Positions 36,982 through 46,308 are shown, counted from the stretch's first letter. The stretch: DNA of 64,000 nucleotides from Acidobacteriota bacterium (GCA_003222675.1 QHWT01000040.1:177475-241474); one strand, 5' to 3'. Numbers and translations: made by a program. Notes: a model not told the origin generated them from the sequence alone.

Positions 36982-39900
36982 GGTCGTGCGCTCCGCAGCG
37001 GCCAGCGCATCCAGCGCCTCGCGTACCGCCGGTACTGACCGCGCCATGACGTATTCCCATCGGCCGAATTGCTTGTCGGCATTGACGGCCTCCACCCACC
37101 GTTCCGCGGCAGCCGCCTTGACGTCCGCGAGCTCGTCGAACCCTTTCGTCTCCACTATCAGATGTCGTCCGTCCTTCAACCGGACGATGAAGTCCGGCTG
37201 GTAGTCGTGGCCGCGGCCGTTGTGGACGTACGGGATGGCGAAACCGAGTCCCGCGTTCTTCACGAACGCGTCAACCGCCTTGTGAGTATCAAGGATATAG
37301 GCAGCCGACTGTTCCCACCGCTTCGTGTCCGCGACGACGTAGTTCAAGTGGCTGTTGACGACATCACGAACATCCTTGCTGGTCCAGTAGTCCACGTCCG
37401 CGGTCGATCCGGGCTCACGCGATTTTTCGTATCGCGGGACCTCCGGTGTCTCGCCGCCCGCGCTGTCGGGACGAATGGCCGCGACCAGTCGCTCGATCGC
37501 CCAACCGTAGTAAGGCGAGAGAAACACGTCCAACCTGTGCGCCGGCGCTATCGGGTGTACGACCTCTCGCATGAATCGCTGAACGATCTGGACGATCTGT
37601 GGAAAGAGGACGTGTGCGGGGGCTTCGCACGCGGCGCTCGCGACGTACTCCCTGGTGAGATCGCGTGCGAGCTCGAACACGAGCTCCTGCTCGCGTCGTC
37701 CGGCGCGGTACGGGTTCAGATCGACGTTCTCCAGGCGGCCCGGGCCGACCAGAGACATCCGCCCGCTGTTGGTGGTCAGCGCCGCCTTCACCTGGACCTC
37801 TGGCGGGATGTTCATCGGATCGAGCCACAACGGCGGCACCCCGGCCCAGTTGAGGGTGACGCGGTTTCTGATCGCCTGTTGATACCCTTCGACTCTGGGG
37901 AACCTGATCGCGAATCGCGCGCGAGCGGGAATGGCGTAAACGTGATGCCGTTTCGCGGCGGCTTTCGTCCCGCCCTTCGGGTCCGCCTTGAACGGCACGA
38001 CCTGGAACGGCACGCCGAAAACCTTCGCAACTTCCTCCGTCATCAAATCGCCGTCCCCGACTTCGTACGTGCGCCGGCGAAGCCCGCGGCCGACCACCTG
38101 CTCGCACAGCAGCTGCGACATGAACGGCCTGAGGCCCACGATGTGCGTGACGGTGTTGCAGTCCCATCCTTCGGTCAGCATGCCGACGCTGACAATGCAG
38201 CGAACGTCCCTGCCCGGCGGGTGCATCGGCTGTCCGGGACGCCTTGCGGCGAGCGCTTCGAATTCTTCCGGGTAAATCGGCCGGCCCTGCTGATCCTTCG
38301 GCCACTCCGTCTTCCCTACGGTGTCGAGCGTGAACCGCATCCACTGCGCGTCGTCAGACTTCGGATGGCCGGAGTCCGTCTCGTGCACGACCTTCGAATC
38401 GACGCGGATCGTCCGAAAGGAATTCCCGTGACCGCCCGCCGTCGCTGAAGCTTTGGCGGACTCGCCGTAGCCCTGGCGAAGGCGGTCAGGCGGAAGATTC
38501 AGAAACCCTTTGATGTTCGCCGGAGGAATTCCCATCGGCGGAGCGTTCTCCGCGAGCCACTCGTAGACCACCTTCGCGATCGCCGTGTTCTTGCAGACGA
38601 TGATGAAGACCGGAGGACGAGGATCCTGTCTGTCCTCCTCCCACTCTCCGCGCAGCTGTTCCCACAGTCCGGCGAGCATCGCGATGGGCGTGTTGGCCCA
38701 CTTGAGGATTGCCTCGGGTTTCACGGATCCCCTGCTGCCGCCCTTCTCTTTGGACGTCAGCTTCGGCATGATCCAGCGCCAGATGTTGAAATAGCCGGGG
38801 ATGTCGTGACCGCTGCCATCACGGACAGCGAGCTGCGGAATCTTCACGAGCCCGGATTCGATCGCGTCTGTCAGGCTGAAGTCGCTGACTACCCAGGGGA
38901 ACGGACGGTTCGCGTCCTGCCCGACGCGCCCGAGGTAGTACGGCGTCGCGGAGAGATCCACACAGAAGTTGATTCCGCGCAGCTTGTGCACGCGATCCAG
39001 GCCGTCGACCCAGACGGTCGCTTCCTTGTAGAACTCCTCGACCTCGGGTTCTTCGCCGAACACATCCTCTTCGTCCGCATCCGGCTCCGGCTTGCGAATC
39101 CGGTACGCGTGATGCGCCTCGTCGTTGAAGACGAGAATGTTCTGCTTGCCGCCGATGTCCTGTCCCAGCACGCGGTTGATCAGCGCGGTGTCGCTCTCGA
39201 CGTACTTCTCTGACTCGACGAAGACGCGCTTCAGATGTCCGGTGGCGTCGTACTCCTCGTCGATGATGTCGAGCAGCCCCGCCGCGCGCTGGCGCTCGAA
39301 CTCTTCCTGGGCGAGGTAGCGCTTCCCGCGCGCCGTCGTCGTCTTCGGACCGATCGTGATGAACTCGCGCACGCGCTTCCGCACGCCAGCCTTGAGCACT
39401 TTCGCGCTCACGCCGCCGGCCTGCATGGATTGTGGTTCGAAGACGTGCCAGTTGGTGACGAGCACGCGCCCCCTGGCGAGATCCGGCATCAGGTGCTTGG
39501 GCACCAGATCGCGCGTGCGGTACAGGCTCGCGTCGCCGTGCCGCGGGTCGAGCTCCGCCAGCCGGTTGCGGATCGTGACATTCGGGCAGACCACCAGCAC
39601 GACGTCCGAGTAGTCCGCATTCGCATGACGATGAATCTTGTTGAGGATGCTCCAGGCTGCGAGCATGCTCATGACGGTCGTCTTGCCGCTGCCCGTGGCC
39701 ATCTTGCAGGCATAACGCCGGAAGGTCCGAAAACCTTCCGCCTTGCGATCGTCGCTGACCTCGTCGAGCGGCACGTCGAGCCCCTGTAAGAAGTCGCGAC
39801 GGGCCTCGATCAGAAAGATGATCGTCTCGGCTGCTTCGAGCTGCGCGAAGAACAGCCGCTTCTCTCGTCCGGAGCGCCGCCAGTACGCCAGCAACTCCAG

Positions 39901-40167
39901 CGTCGTGCCTGTCACACCCGGATAGCCCTCGCTCCGCCACTGGCCGACGCGCTGTCGCACCAGGTTCACGAGCGCGAGATCGACCTTGTCGCCGACCGGC
40001 GCCCCTTCAGTCGCGCCGGCCTCCTGGCCAGGCGCACGATAGAAATAATGCGCGGGCCGGCGTCCTTCGACGAGCGCGGGCTCGGCGCCTTCCTGAAGCA
40101 GCCAGTGCCGCGACGGTACCACGAAGGGCGAACAGATGATCGGCTGCGGGACTTCGAATTCGGCCAT
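36976..40167 (-). CDS. Restriction-modification helicase-nuclease subunit (BPTD_3080-type, type III Res-like)
   Basis: The 1063-residue DEAD/DEAH-box translocase has Walker A MATGSGKTTVM (about 156-166), FNDEAHHAYR (about 345-354), DLSATPYYLG, and a second RecA domain with VSVGMLTEGWDCNTV and QVVGRGLRR. A PD-(D/E)XK nuclease sits at the C-terminus: YQPDFIVRLKDG then LIVETKG (about 1005-1020). It would translocate on and cut unmodified DNA. Residues about 555-577 are an insertion encoded by a palindromic dispersed repeat. The methylase partner lies upstream, separated by the HEPN and nucleotidyltransferase genes, so the locus is an RM operon with a toxin-antitoxin-like pair between its two subunits. 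Confidence 0.9.
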   Translation of the reverse strand: MAEFEVPQPIICSPFVVPSRHWLLQEGAEPALVEGRRPAHYFYRAPGQEAGATEGAPVGDKVDLALVNLVRQRVGQWRSEGYPGVTGTTLELLAYWRRSGREKRLFFAQLEAAETIIFLIEARRDFLQGLDVPLDEVSDDRKAEGFRTFRRYACKMATGSGKTTVMSMLAAWSILNKIHRHANADYSDVVLVVCPNVTIRNRLAELDPRHGDASLYRTRDLVPKHLMPDLARGRVLVTNWHVFEPQSMQAGGVSAKVLKAGVRKRVREFITIGPKTTTARGKRYLAQEEFERQRAAGLLDIIDEEYDATGHLKRVFVESEKYVESDTALINRVLGQDIGGKQNILVFNDEAHHAYRIRKPEPDADEEDVFGEEPEVEEFYKEATVWVDGLDRVHKLRGINFCVDLSATPYYLGRVGQDANRPFPWVVSDFSLTDAIESGLVKIPQLAVRDGSGHDIPGYFNIWRWIMPKLTSKEKGGSRGSVKPEAILKWANTPIAMLAGLWEQLRGEWEEDRQDPRPPVFIIVCKNTAIAKVVYEWLAENAPPMGIPPANIKGFLNLPPDRLRQGYGESAKASATAGGHGNSFRTIRVDSKVVHETDSGHPKSDDAQWMRFTLDTVGKTEWPKDQQGRPIYPEEFEALAARRPGQPMHPPGRDVRCIVSVGMLTEGWDCNTVTHIVGLRPFMSQLLCEQVVGRGLRRRTYEVGDGDLMTEEVAKVFGVPFQVVPFKADPKGGTKAAAKRHHVYAIPARARFAIRFPRVEGYQQAIRNRVTLNWAGVPPLWLDPMNIPPEVQVKAALTTNSGRMSLVGPGRLENVDLNPYRAGRREQELVFELARDLTREYVASAACEAPAHVLFPQIVQIVQRFMREVVHPIAPAHRLDVFLSPYYGWAIERLVAAIRPDSAGGETPEVPRYEKSREPGSTADVDYWTSKDVRDVVNSHLNYVVADTKRWEQSAAYILDTHKAVDAFVKNAGLGFAIPYVHNGRGHDYQPDFIVRLKDGRHLIVETKGFDELADVKAAAAERWVEAVNADKQFGRWEYVMARSVPAVREALDALAAAERTTQ
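38437..38503. repeat. Palindromic dispersed repeat inside the restriction gene
   Basis: GCTGAAGCTTTGGCGGACTC, CGTAGCCCTGGCGAAGGCGG and TCAGGCGGAAGA are related to the repeats in queA and at 49143-49225. The translation (PPDRLRQGYGESAKASATAG) keeps the frame and has no counterpart in the conserved helicase blocks. Confidence 0.75.
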
Positions 40168-40168
40168 G

Positions 40169-40613
40169 TCACACCAGGTCGGGGTGCTTCTCCTTCAGGC
40201 ACGCCACCACGTCCCGTCGAAGGTCGCGCGCGAACGCCTGCGTTTCTTTCGCCTGGGCGTCGGTGACATCGCCTGACCGTTCGTAGGACGACACGTTGCG
40301 AGCCTTGCGGTACGCATCCAGGCGGGCGATCCGCTTCGTGTCCCAGCCGATCGTGTGCTCGAGCGACTGGATGACACGCACGTGGTGGTCCGCGCCTCTC
40401 GCGGTACGGTAACCGGCCGCGGACAACGCCGTCCTGGCGAATTCCAGGGCCGCGCCGTACGCAAGCGCGAGGCGGGCATCAGGACTGAGTCCGTCGACGG
40501 CGCTGTCGCGGAGATTTCGATCGCCGACGTTCAGCAGATTCGCGATCTCCTCCTTCGATGTGTCGATATGCGATCAGCCACTTGTTGATCTGCTCCCATT
40601 GCTTCAAGGTCAT
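40169..40613 (-). pseudogene. HEPN-domain protein, frameshifted near its start
   Basis: The C-terminal part, EEIANLLNVGDRNLRDSAVDG followed by LSPDARLALAYGAALEFART, GYRTARGADHHVRVIQSLEH and YRKARNVSSYERSGD, is the HEPN fold, including the RNxxxY ribonuclease motif. The expected N-terminus (MTLKQWEQINKWLIA, from ATG 40613) lies in a frame one base off, and an in-frame TGA blocks the HEPN frame directly upstream at about 40580. One extra base, or two missing bases, near 40565-40580 explains this. Either the toxin is inactivated or the assembly has an indel. HEPN/MNT pairs are known toxin-antitoxin systems. Confidence 0.7.
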
Positions 40614-41211
40614 CGCGTCCGCCGATGATGAATATCAGGTCCGTCTTCAAAACCGAGCTCACGAAGTGCCGGCCCGCTGCGGCGCGCGCGCGAAAATCGG
40701 CCGGCGTGTAGACGACCGGGTTGATCTCCCGGCCGAGGATGCGCTGCGGCTCGCCGAGCACGTCCACGACTTCGCCGAATGTGACCTCGCCGATCACGAG
40801 GAGATCGACGTCGCTCTCGTTCCGCAGCTCGCCCCGCGCCGCAGAGCCGTAGACGAGCGCCGCGGTAATGCGATCGGCGAGCGGCGCAAGCGTCCGGCGC
40901 AGCACATCGGCGAGGCCGGACGTCTTCACGAACAGCGACTGCAGCTCCGGGAACACCGGGGACGTCCGGTCGGGCTGGAAGTACACCTGCCGGCCGTCCT
41001 TGCGCCGGGTGACCAAGCCGGCTGCGACCAGCGCGTCGAGTTCGCGCTGAACCGAGCCGGTCGACAGGCCGGTCTGACGGACGAGCTGACGCAGGAAGAA
41101 TGCCTCGTCGGCATGTCCCAGCAACCAGCCGAGAATCAGCCGGCGCGCGCGGCCGAAGAGCAACGAGCCGACGTCGGATGTCGTCCGCATTTTGCGGACA
41201 ATTGTCCGCAT
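40531..41211 (-). CDS. Winged-helix plus minimal nucleotidyltransferase protein (MNT antitoxin type)
   Basis: The gene encodes 226 residues from ATG 41211, or 219 from ATG 41190. The first 75 or so form a winged helix (LLGHADEAFFLRQLVRQTGLSTGSVQRELDALVAAGLVTRRKDGRQVYF). An MNT domain follows with the signature GSAARGELRNESDVDLLVIG (GSx10DxD). In HEPN/MNT systems the MNT protein silences the HEPN toxin by adenylylation. The winged helix suggests autorepression, and a strong palindrome lies at its start codon. The last codons (about 20) read through the shifted HEPN start. Confidence 0.82.
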   Translation of the reverse strand: MRTIVRKMRTTSDVGSLLFGRARRLILGWLLGHADEAFFLRQLVRQTGLSTGSVQRELDALVAAGLVTRRKDGRQVYFQPDRTSPVFPELQSLFVKTSGLADVLRRTLAPLADRITAALVYGSAARGELRNESDVDLLVIGEVTFGEVVDVLGEPQRILGREINPVVYTPADFRARAAAGRHFVSSVLKTDLIFIIGGRDDLEAMGADQQVADRISTHRRRRSRIC

Positions 41212-41220
41212 TTTGCGAAC
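41183..41220 (-). promoter_or_regulatory. Probable operator of the MNT/winged-helix gene
   Basis: GTCCGCATTTTGCGGAC overlaps GCGGACAATTGTCCGC (perfect 16-base palindrome, 41194-41209), and a further GTCCGCATTTTGCGAAC follows. Three to four TGCGGAC half-sites stand at regular spacing at the two candidate start codons. A dimeric winged-helix protein encoded here could bind it and repress its own synthesis. Confidence 0.65.
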
Positions 41221-41225
41221 ATTCG

Positions 41226-44054
41226 TCAAGGGAGGCTCCGAATGACGAGAAGCTCGTTGCCGCGGTCGTCGATCACCTTCACGGCGATGTGCCGGTGCTC
41301 GCCCGCATCGAACGGCGCGCTCATCCTGCCGGCCAGGTGGTCCCAGACGCTGTCGTCGTAGTCTCCCTTCAGCGCCTTGCGGAGGTCGTTCCAGGCGCCG
41401 GTGCGCGGAAAGAACGCCTGCGTCACGTGAAAGCACAGATTGTTGTAGTCCGTATCCACGAACCAGGCCGGCACGTCGTCGCCATTCCGGTGATCGACCT
41501 CCATCGTCGAGGGATCGAACGTGTCCAGGCCAATCAGCTCCACCTGGTACTTCGTGGGGTCGTCTTTCTTCTGAGGCTTGATCTTGTGGATTTTGACCTC
41601 GGGCAGTCCGCAGACGCTGAAGATCTGGCTCGAACGCATGTTCTTCAGCAGGTCGCCCATCATCAGATCCGGGGTCGCCTGCACATACGTCGCGGGCAAC
41701 AGGCCAACCGCGGACGCGTTCTCGATCAGGTCGCGCGCGTGCGGCTGGATCGCGAACCCGATCACATAAAGATGTGTGTAGCCTTTGAGGTTGGCTTCTT
41801 TCAGCGCTGCGTGCACGAGTTGCTCGCTGATCGCACCGTTCTCGGGTCCGAAGACGAAGGCGACCGGCTTCGGGCTTCGGGCTTCGGGTTCGGGGCTTCG
41901 GGCTCCGGGCTTCGAGTTGTCGAGTTCGGGCACAATGGCCTCCGCCGACAACGACAGCGCCTTCGCCGGCTGGCGCACGTTCGCGACCTGGACGGTCTTA
42001 CCGCCGCCCACGTGCAGCACCGGCGATCGCCGCAGCACTTCGATCATGCGATCGACGAACGAGCCGTAGGATTCCTCCGACGGTCTGTAGGGCGGGTTCT
42101 CAGCCCCGCCGTCCTCGACGCCGTCGCCTTCCCAGTCCACCGGCGTCGGGATCGTGGCCTCGACGGCGAACGGGCCCGTCACGCGGACGATCTTGTTGTC
42201 GACCTCCGGCCGATCGACGAGGACTTCTTCATCGGGCGGCTCGTTGTTCGCGATGCTCTTCAGCGTGACGTGCGGGACGATGCCGCCGACCTCCTCGCCT
42301 TTTTTGTTCTGCTTGCGGACGTAGACGAAGCCGCCGGCGGGACCGCGCTTCTCGTCTTTGAGCTGGTAGTACGAATACGTGGCCGTCAGCAGTCGTTGGC
42401 GCGCGAGCGCGAGCGGCACGCGGCTCGTGTCGATCGTGATCCAGCGGCGCCCCCACTGCTCCGCCACATACGCCGTCGTCCCGCTCCCGCACGTCGGGTC
42501 GAGCACGAGGTCGCCTGGGTCGGTGGTCATGAGGATGCAGCGCTGGACAACCTTTGTATTAGTTTGAATGACGTACGCCTTGTCGCCGGCATCAAAGCCC
42601 CACTTTGTGTCTTCCCAGATATTGCCTACAGCTGCGACGGGGAAATCGTCAATGAGCCGAATGTATGACAACGACGTGGCACGTGGCATCAACCTGCCAG
42701 AGGCAGCGAGCCGTTGCAATCCCTCCACTGTTGTCTTCCAGTTTGATTCTGCACCGGGGTGGTACGTCTTGCCCTCAAACTCAAATGGAACAGTCGTGTT
42801 GACGCGATATCCTTGAGAGGTCAAGGGACTCGGTCGGAAGACTCGCCATCCTATTGGAATCAGTTCAGGTTTCTCGCGTTCATCCTTCGTCATCGGCCGA
42901 CGCTCGCCATTCGGCCCGAGCAGGAATGTGTATTCGATAGCGGTTTCTTCACCAAGTGCCTTATCCAAATAGAGCTGTCGATATTTGACACGACTGCGAT
43001 CCCGCCCATACCAAAGAAGGAAATCAGACGTACTTGTCAGCAGCTCCGAGGTCTGTGAGCTTGCCTTCTTGAAGGCAATGATGCCTGCAAAATTCTCCGC
43101 CCCGAACACCTCGTCCATCAGCTCCCGCACGTGGTGCAGGTTCTCGTCGCTGATCTGCACGAACACCGACCCTGACGCCGTGAGCAGATCGCGCGCGAGG
43201 AGCAGGCGGTCGCGCATGTAGGTCAGGTACGAGTGCAGCCCCAGCTCCCACGTGTCGCGGTACGCCTTCACCATCTCCGGCTCGCGCGTCAGGTCCTCGT
43301 CGTCGCCGTGCGACACGTCGCGCCGGCGGACGAACGGCTGGAAGTTGCTCCCGAACTTCACGCCGTACGGCGGGTCGATGTAGATCATCTGCACCTGCCC
43401 GCCGAGCCCCTCGTATTGCAGCAGCGAGTTCATCACGACGAGCGAGTCGCCGAGAACCATCCGGTTGACCCACTTGTCCTGGTACTCGTACGCGCGCAGC
43501 GTCTGATCGATGATGGAGTGCCTGGGGTCGCCGAAGAGATCGTAGAGATCGATCTGCTTGTCGCTCCTGTGCGCGACGAGCGTATCGACGATGGCTTTCG
43601 TCGAGAGGCGCTCGTGGACGAACAGCGGCAAGGTGGGGACGTCGAACGAGAGGCGCTCCGCCTTTCCGGCCCAGTTGAGGAACGGCTTCGACAGGCGCTT
43701 CAGGTGCCGCACTGCCTCCGCGAGAGACGCCACGCGAAGCGCGACGGCTCCGTCCGCGAATGTGAGCTCCTGCGGCGCGGCGAACGTGTCTGGAGAGGAC
43801 GCGGCGCGTTCGATCAGCGTAAGTAGCCATTCGCCGATCTCGCGTGTGCCGTTCTGACCATCCCACTCGAGCGAAGGCGAGACCGATGAATCGTAGCGGT
43901 AGGTTGCCGGCGGTTTCTTCTTGCGGAACTGCGGCTGCGTCCCGACGTCGGGCCGCAACGGGCTGGTCTGCTCCGGATGGGTGTACCGCTCGGCAACCTT
44001 GCCCGCGCCGCCGCCTGCCTTTTTATAGGGAGCGCTGCCCCTTGGTTTGGCCAA
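41226..44054 (-). CDS. Site-specific DNA adenine methyltransferase (type III Mod-like, beta class)
   Basis: The 942-residue protein has motif IV DPPYGV (about residues 226-231) before motif I LDPTCGSGTTA (about 516-526), the beta-class N6-adenine order. The region between them (about 330-505) is the target-recognition domain, and a long C-terminal part follows. It protects host DNA from the neighbouring helicase-nuclease. DNA coding the target-recognition domain (42540-43060) is distinctly lower in GC than the flanks, suggesting exchange by recombination. Residues about 709-730 (Pro-Glu-Ala-Arg-Ser-Pro-Lys words) come from a GGCTTCGG repeat insertion. Confidence 0.9.
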   Translation of the reverse strand: MAKPRGSAPYKKAGGGAGKVAERYTHPEQTSPLRPDVGTQPQFRKKKPPATYRYDSSVSPSLEWDGQNGTREIGEWLLTLIERAASSPDTFAAPQELTFADGAVALRVASLAEAVRHLKRLSKPFLNWAGKAERLSFDVPTLPLFVHERLSTKAIVDTLVAHRSDKQIDLYDLFGDPRHSIIDQTLRAYEYQDKWVNRMVLGDSLVVMNSLLQYEGLGGQVQMIYIDPPYGVKFGSNFQPFVRRRDVSHGDDEDLTREPEMVKAYRDTWELGLHSYLTYMRDRLLLARDLLTASGSVFVQISDENLHHVRELMDEVFGAENFAGIIAFKKASSQTSELLTSTSDFLLWYGRDRSRVKYRQLYLDKALGEETAIEYTFLLGPNGERRPMTKDEREKPELIPIGWRVFRPSPLTSQGYRVNTTVPFEFEGKTYHPGAESNWKTTVEGLQRLAASGRLMPRATSLSYIRLIDDFPVAAVGNIWEDTKWGFDAGDKAYVIQTNTKVVQRCILMTTDPGDLVLDPTCGSGTTAYVAEQWGRRWITIDTSRVPLALARQRLLTATYSYYQLKDEKRGPAGGFVYVRKQNKKGEEVGGIVPHVTLKSIANNEPPDEEVLVDRPEVDNKIVRVTGPFAVEATIPTPVDWEGDGVEDGGAENPPYRPSEESYGSFVDRMIEVLRRSPVLHVGGGKTVQVANVRQPAKALSLSAEAIVPELDNSKPGARSPEPEARSPKPVAFVFGPENGAISEQLVHAALKEANLKGYTHLYVIGFAIQPHARDLIENASAVGLLPATYVQATPDLMMGDLLKNMRSSQIFSVCGLPEVKIHKIKPQKKDDPTKYQVELIGLDTFDPSTMEVDHRNGDDVPAWFVDTDYNNLCFHVTQAFFPRTGAWNDLRKALKGDYDDSVWDHLAGRMSAPFDAGEHRHIAVKVIDDRGNELLVIRSLP
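41866..41930. repeat. GGCTTCGG word repeat inside the DNA methyltransferase gene
   Basis: About seven copies of GGCTTCGG, GGGTTCGG and GGCTCCGG run head to tail in frame. The same word is found at 54688-54740 and, inverted, at 54810-54860. Confidence 0.9.
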
Positions 44055-44093
44055 TAAGGATCCTCTGAGGTTCCAGAGGGAATTTTATATCGT

Positions 44094-44240
44094 GCCTGCC
44101 TTCCGCCTGAAGGCGGAAGCCACACGTGTGAGTGCCAGCGCACCTCGGCCTGCCTCGCCGAAGCCGCAAAGCGGCGAGAGCGGGCACCCCGCACCCCGCA
44201 CCCCGCACCCCGAACCTCGGACCTCGCGCCTCGCGACTAC
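44094..44240. repeat. Composite repeat between the methylase gene and fabH
   Basis: A perfect palindrome CTTCCGCCTGAAGGCGGAAG (44099-44118) is followed by CCGAAGCCGCAAAGCGGCGAG, then by GCACCCC word repeats and CCTCGGACCTCGCGCCTCGCG. Both repeat classes of the window meet here. The stretch covers the gap of 180 bases; no gene is visible. Confidence 0.9.
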
Positions 44241-45241
44241 AAGCTCCAGCGCAACAGCACGGCGCCAACCGTGAATCCCGCGCCCACGGAGGCGAGAAGT
44301 ACGAGATCCCCTTTTTTCAGCCGTCCCTCGCGACGGGCGTCGGCGAGGGCCAGCGGAATCGTGCCGGCCGTCGTGTTGCCGTAGTTTTCGAGGTTGATCA
44401 CGACCTTCTTCGGATCGAGGCCGAGGCGTCCGGTCGATGCCTCGATAATCCGGCGGTTGGCCTGGTGCGACACGAACAGGTCGATCTGCGAGGGATCCAT
44501 CCCGTGGCGATCGAGCAGGCGGCGCGAGATTTCTTCCGTCTTCTTGACGGCGAACTTGAACACGACGGCCCCGTCCTGCTTGACGTAGTGCATCCGGTTG
44601 TCGACCGTCTCGTGCGATGCGGGCATGCGGCTGCCGCCGGCCGGCATCATCAGCGCGGCGCCGCCGCTGCCGTCGATCTCGTGCGCGAAGTCGATGATGT
44701 GCGGCTCCCCTTCCTCGGCCGGCGCGAGCACGACCGCTCCCGCCCCGTCTCCGAACAGCACGCACGTCGTGCGATCGGTGTAATCGATGATGCTCGACAT
44801 CACGTCGGCCCCGACCGCGACCGCGTAGTCGTGCGCGCCGGTCGCCACCATCTGCATGGCCGTGGTCAGCGAGTACGTGAAGCCGGAGCACGCCGCGCCG
44901 AGATCGAACCCCCACGCATTCCGCGCACCGATCTTCGCCTGCACCATGCAGGCCGTGCTCGGAAAAATCGTATCGGGAGTCGTGGTGCCGACGACGATGA
45001 ACCCGACCTGGGCGGGAGTGATGCGTGCTTCTTTCAACGCGGACTCGACGGCGTGCACGGCGAGATCGGACGTGGCCACGCCCGGCTCCGCAATGTGCCG
45101 CTCGCGGATGCCGGTGCGCTGCAGGATCCACTCGTTGCTGGTCTCGACCATCTTCTCGAGATCGGCATTCGTGAGCACCCGCGGGGGAACGAACGTAGCA
45201 AGGCCGGCGATCTTTACAGGACGAAGACGGCAATCACGCAT
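44237..45241 (-). CDS. fabH: FabH, beta-ketoacyl-ACP synthase III
   Basis: The 334-residue thiolase-fold enzyme starts fatty-acid synthesis from acyl-CoA and malonyl-ACP. The nucleophile is Cys118 in DLGAACSGFTYSL. The other catalytic residues lie in VSHQANRRI (His) and NLENYGNTTAGTIPLAL (Asn), and the domain closes with LASVGAGFTVGAVLLRW. The length is normal. The ATG at 45241 is followed by the usual short lead-in and KIAGLATFVPPRVLTN. It stands apart from other fab genes. Confidence 0.96.
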   Translation of the reverse strand: MRDCRLRPVKIAGLATFVPPRVLTNADLEKMVETSNEWILQRTGIRERHIAEPGVATSDLAVHAVESALKEARITPAQVGFIVVGTTTPDTIFPSTACMVQAKIGARNAWGFDLGAACSGFTYSLTTAMQMVATGAHDYAVAVGADVMSSIIDYTDRTTCVLFGDGAGAVVLAPAEEGEPHIIDFAHEIDGSGGAALMMPAGGSRMPASHETVDNRMHYVKQDGAVVFKFAVKKTEEISRRLLDRHGMDPSQIDLFVSHQANRRIIEASTGRLGLDPKKVVINLENYGNTTAGTIPLALADARREGRLKKGDLVLLASVGAGFTVGAVLLRWSL

Positions 45242-45281
45242 AAATCAATGTTCATTGCTGAATGTTCAATGGCTGAACGCC
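45242..45281. repeat. TTCAATGCTGAA word-repeat tract
   Basis: AAATCAATGTTCATTGCTGA, ATGTTCAATGGCTGAAC are variants of the word that also builds 59992-60096. It fills the 40-base gap between ruvB and fabH. Confidence 0.75.
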
Positions 45282-46301
45282 TTACCAGAGACGCGTGTCG
45301 CGCTCGACGGGCGGCAGCCCGAAGTACTCGTAGGCCTTTGCCGTGGCCACGCGGCCGCGCGGCGTCCGGTCGAGGAACCCGATCTGGATCAGGAACGGCT
45401 CGTAGATATCCTCGAGCGCGTCCCGCTCCTCGCTCATCGCCGCGGCAAGGCTGCCCACGCCAACAGGTCCCCCGTTGAATTTATCGATGATCGTGCGGAG
45501 CAGGCGCCGATCGATCTCGTCGAAGCCGTGCTCGTCCACTTCGAGCATCGCGAGCGCACGCGCGGCCACGTCCGCAGTGATGCGCCCGTCGGCGCGCACC
45601 TGCGCGTAATCGCGCACACGGCGCAGGAGCCGGTTGGCAACGCGCGGTGTGCCACGGGATCGCCGCGCGATCTCCCGCGCGGCATCGGCGTCAATCCCCA
45701 CCTCCAGGATGCGCGCGGAGCGGATGACGATCTCGAGGATGTCGTGCTCGGTGTAGAAATCCAGGCGATGGACGATGCCGAAGCGCGCGCGCAGGGGTGA
45801 CGTGAGCAGTCCCGTTCTCGTCGTCGCGCCGACGAGCGTGAAGCGCTGCAGCGGCACCTTCACGGATCGCGCGCTGGGCCCCTGGCCGATGACGATATCG
45901 AGCTCGTAATCCTCCATCGCCGGGTAGAGAATCTCCTCTATCGCCGGGCTCATGCGATGGATCTCGTCGATGAACAGCACCTCACGCGCCTGCAGGTTCG
46001 TGAGCATCGCCGCCAGATCGCCGGGCTTTTCGATCACCGGGCCCGCGGTGGGCCGGATCGCGACGCCGAGCTCGTTCGCAATCACCGTTGCCAGCGTCGT
46101 CTTGCCGAGGCCGGGCGGCCCGTACAACAGCACGTGATCGAGCGCCTCGCCGCGTTGCTTCGCGGCCTCGATCGAGACGTGCAGGTTCTCGCGAACCTTG
46201 TCCTGTCCGATGTATTCGTTGAGCGTGCGCGGTCGAAGCCCCGCCTCGTACTGGACGTCTTCCTCTTCGCGCGACGCCTTGACCAGGCGATCGTCAGACA
46301 T
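45282..46301 (-). CDS. ruvB: RuvB, Holliday junction branch-migration ATPase
   Basis: From the ATG at 46301 ([33 protein letters not shown]) the protein has 339 residues. Walker [10 protein letters not shown], Walker B FIDEIHRM, the sensor ATTRTGLL and the [17 protein letters not shown] segment are all present. The C-terminal winged helix has [18 protein letters not shown]. It drives branch migration with RuvA. The frame is open further upstream, but only into repeats. It is the last gene of the yebC-ruvC-ruvA-ruvB block and is separated from ruvA by a large hairpin element. Confidence 0.97.
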   Translation of the reverse strand: MSDDRLVKASREEEDVQYEAGLRPRTLNEYIGQDKVRENLHVSIEAAKQRGEALDHVLLYGPPGLGKTTLATVIANELGVAIRPTAGPVIEKPGDLAAMLTNLQAREVLFIDEIHRMSPAIEEILYPAMEDYELDIVIGQGPSARSVKVPLQRFTLVGATTRTGLLTSPLRARFGIVHRLDFYTEHDILEIVIRSARILEVGIDADAAREIARRSRGTPRVANRLLRRVRDYAQVRADGRITADVAARALAMLEVDEHGFDEIDRRLLRTIIDKFNGGPVGVGSLAAAMSEERDALEDIYEPFLIQIGFLDRTPRGRVATAKAYEYFGLPPVERDTRLW

Positions 46302-46308
46302 ACAGGAG

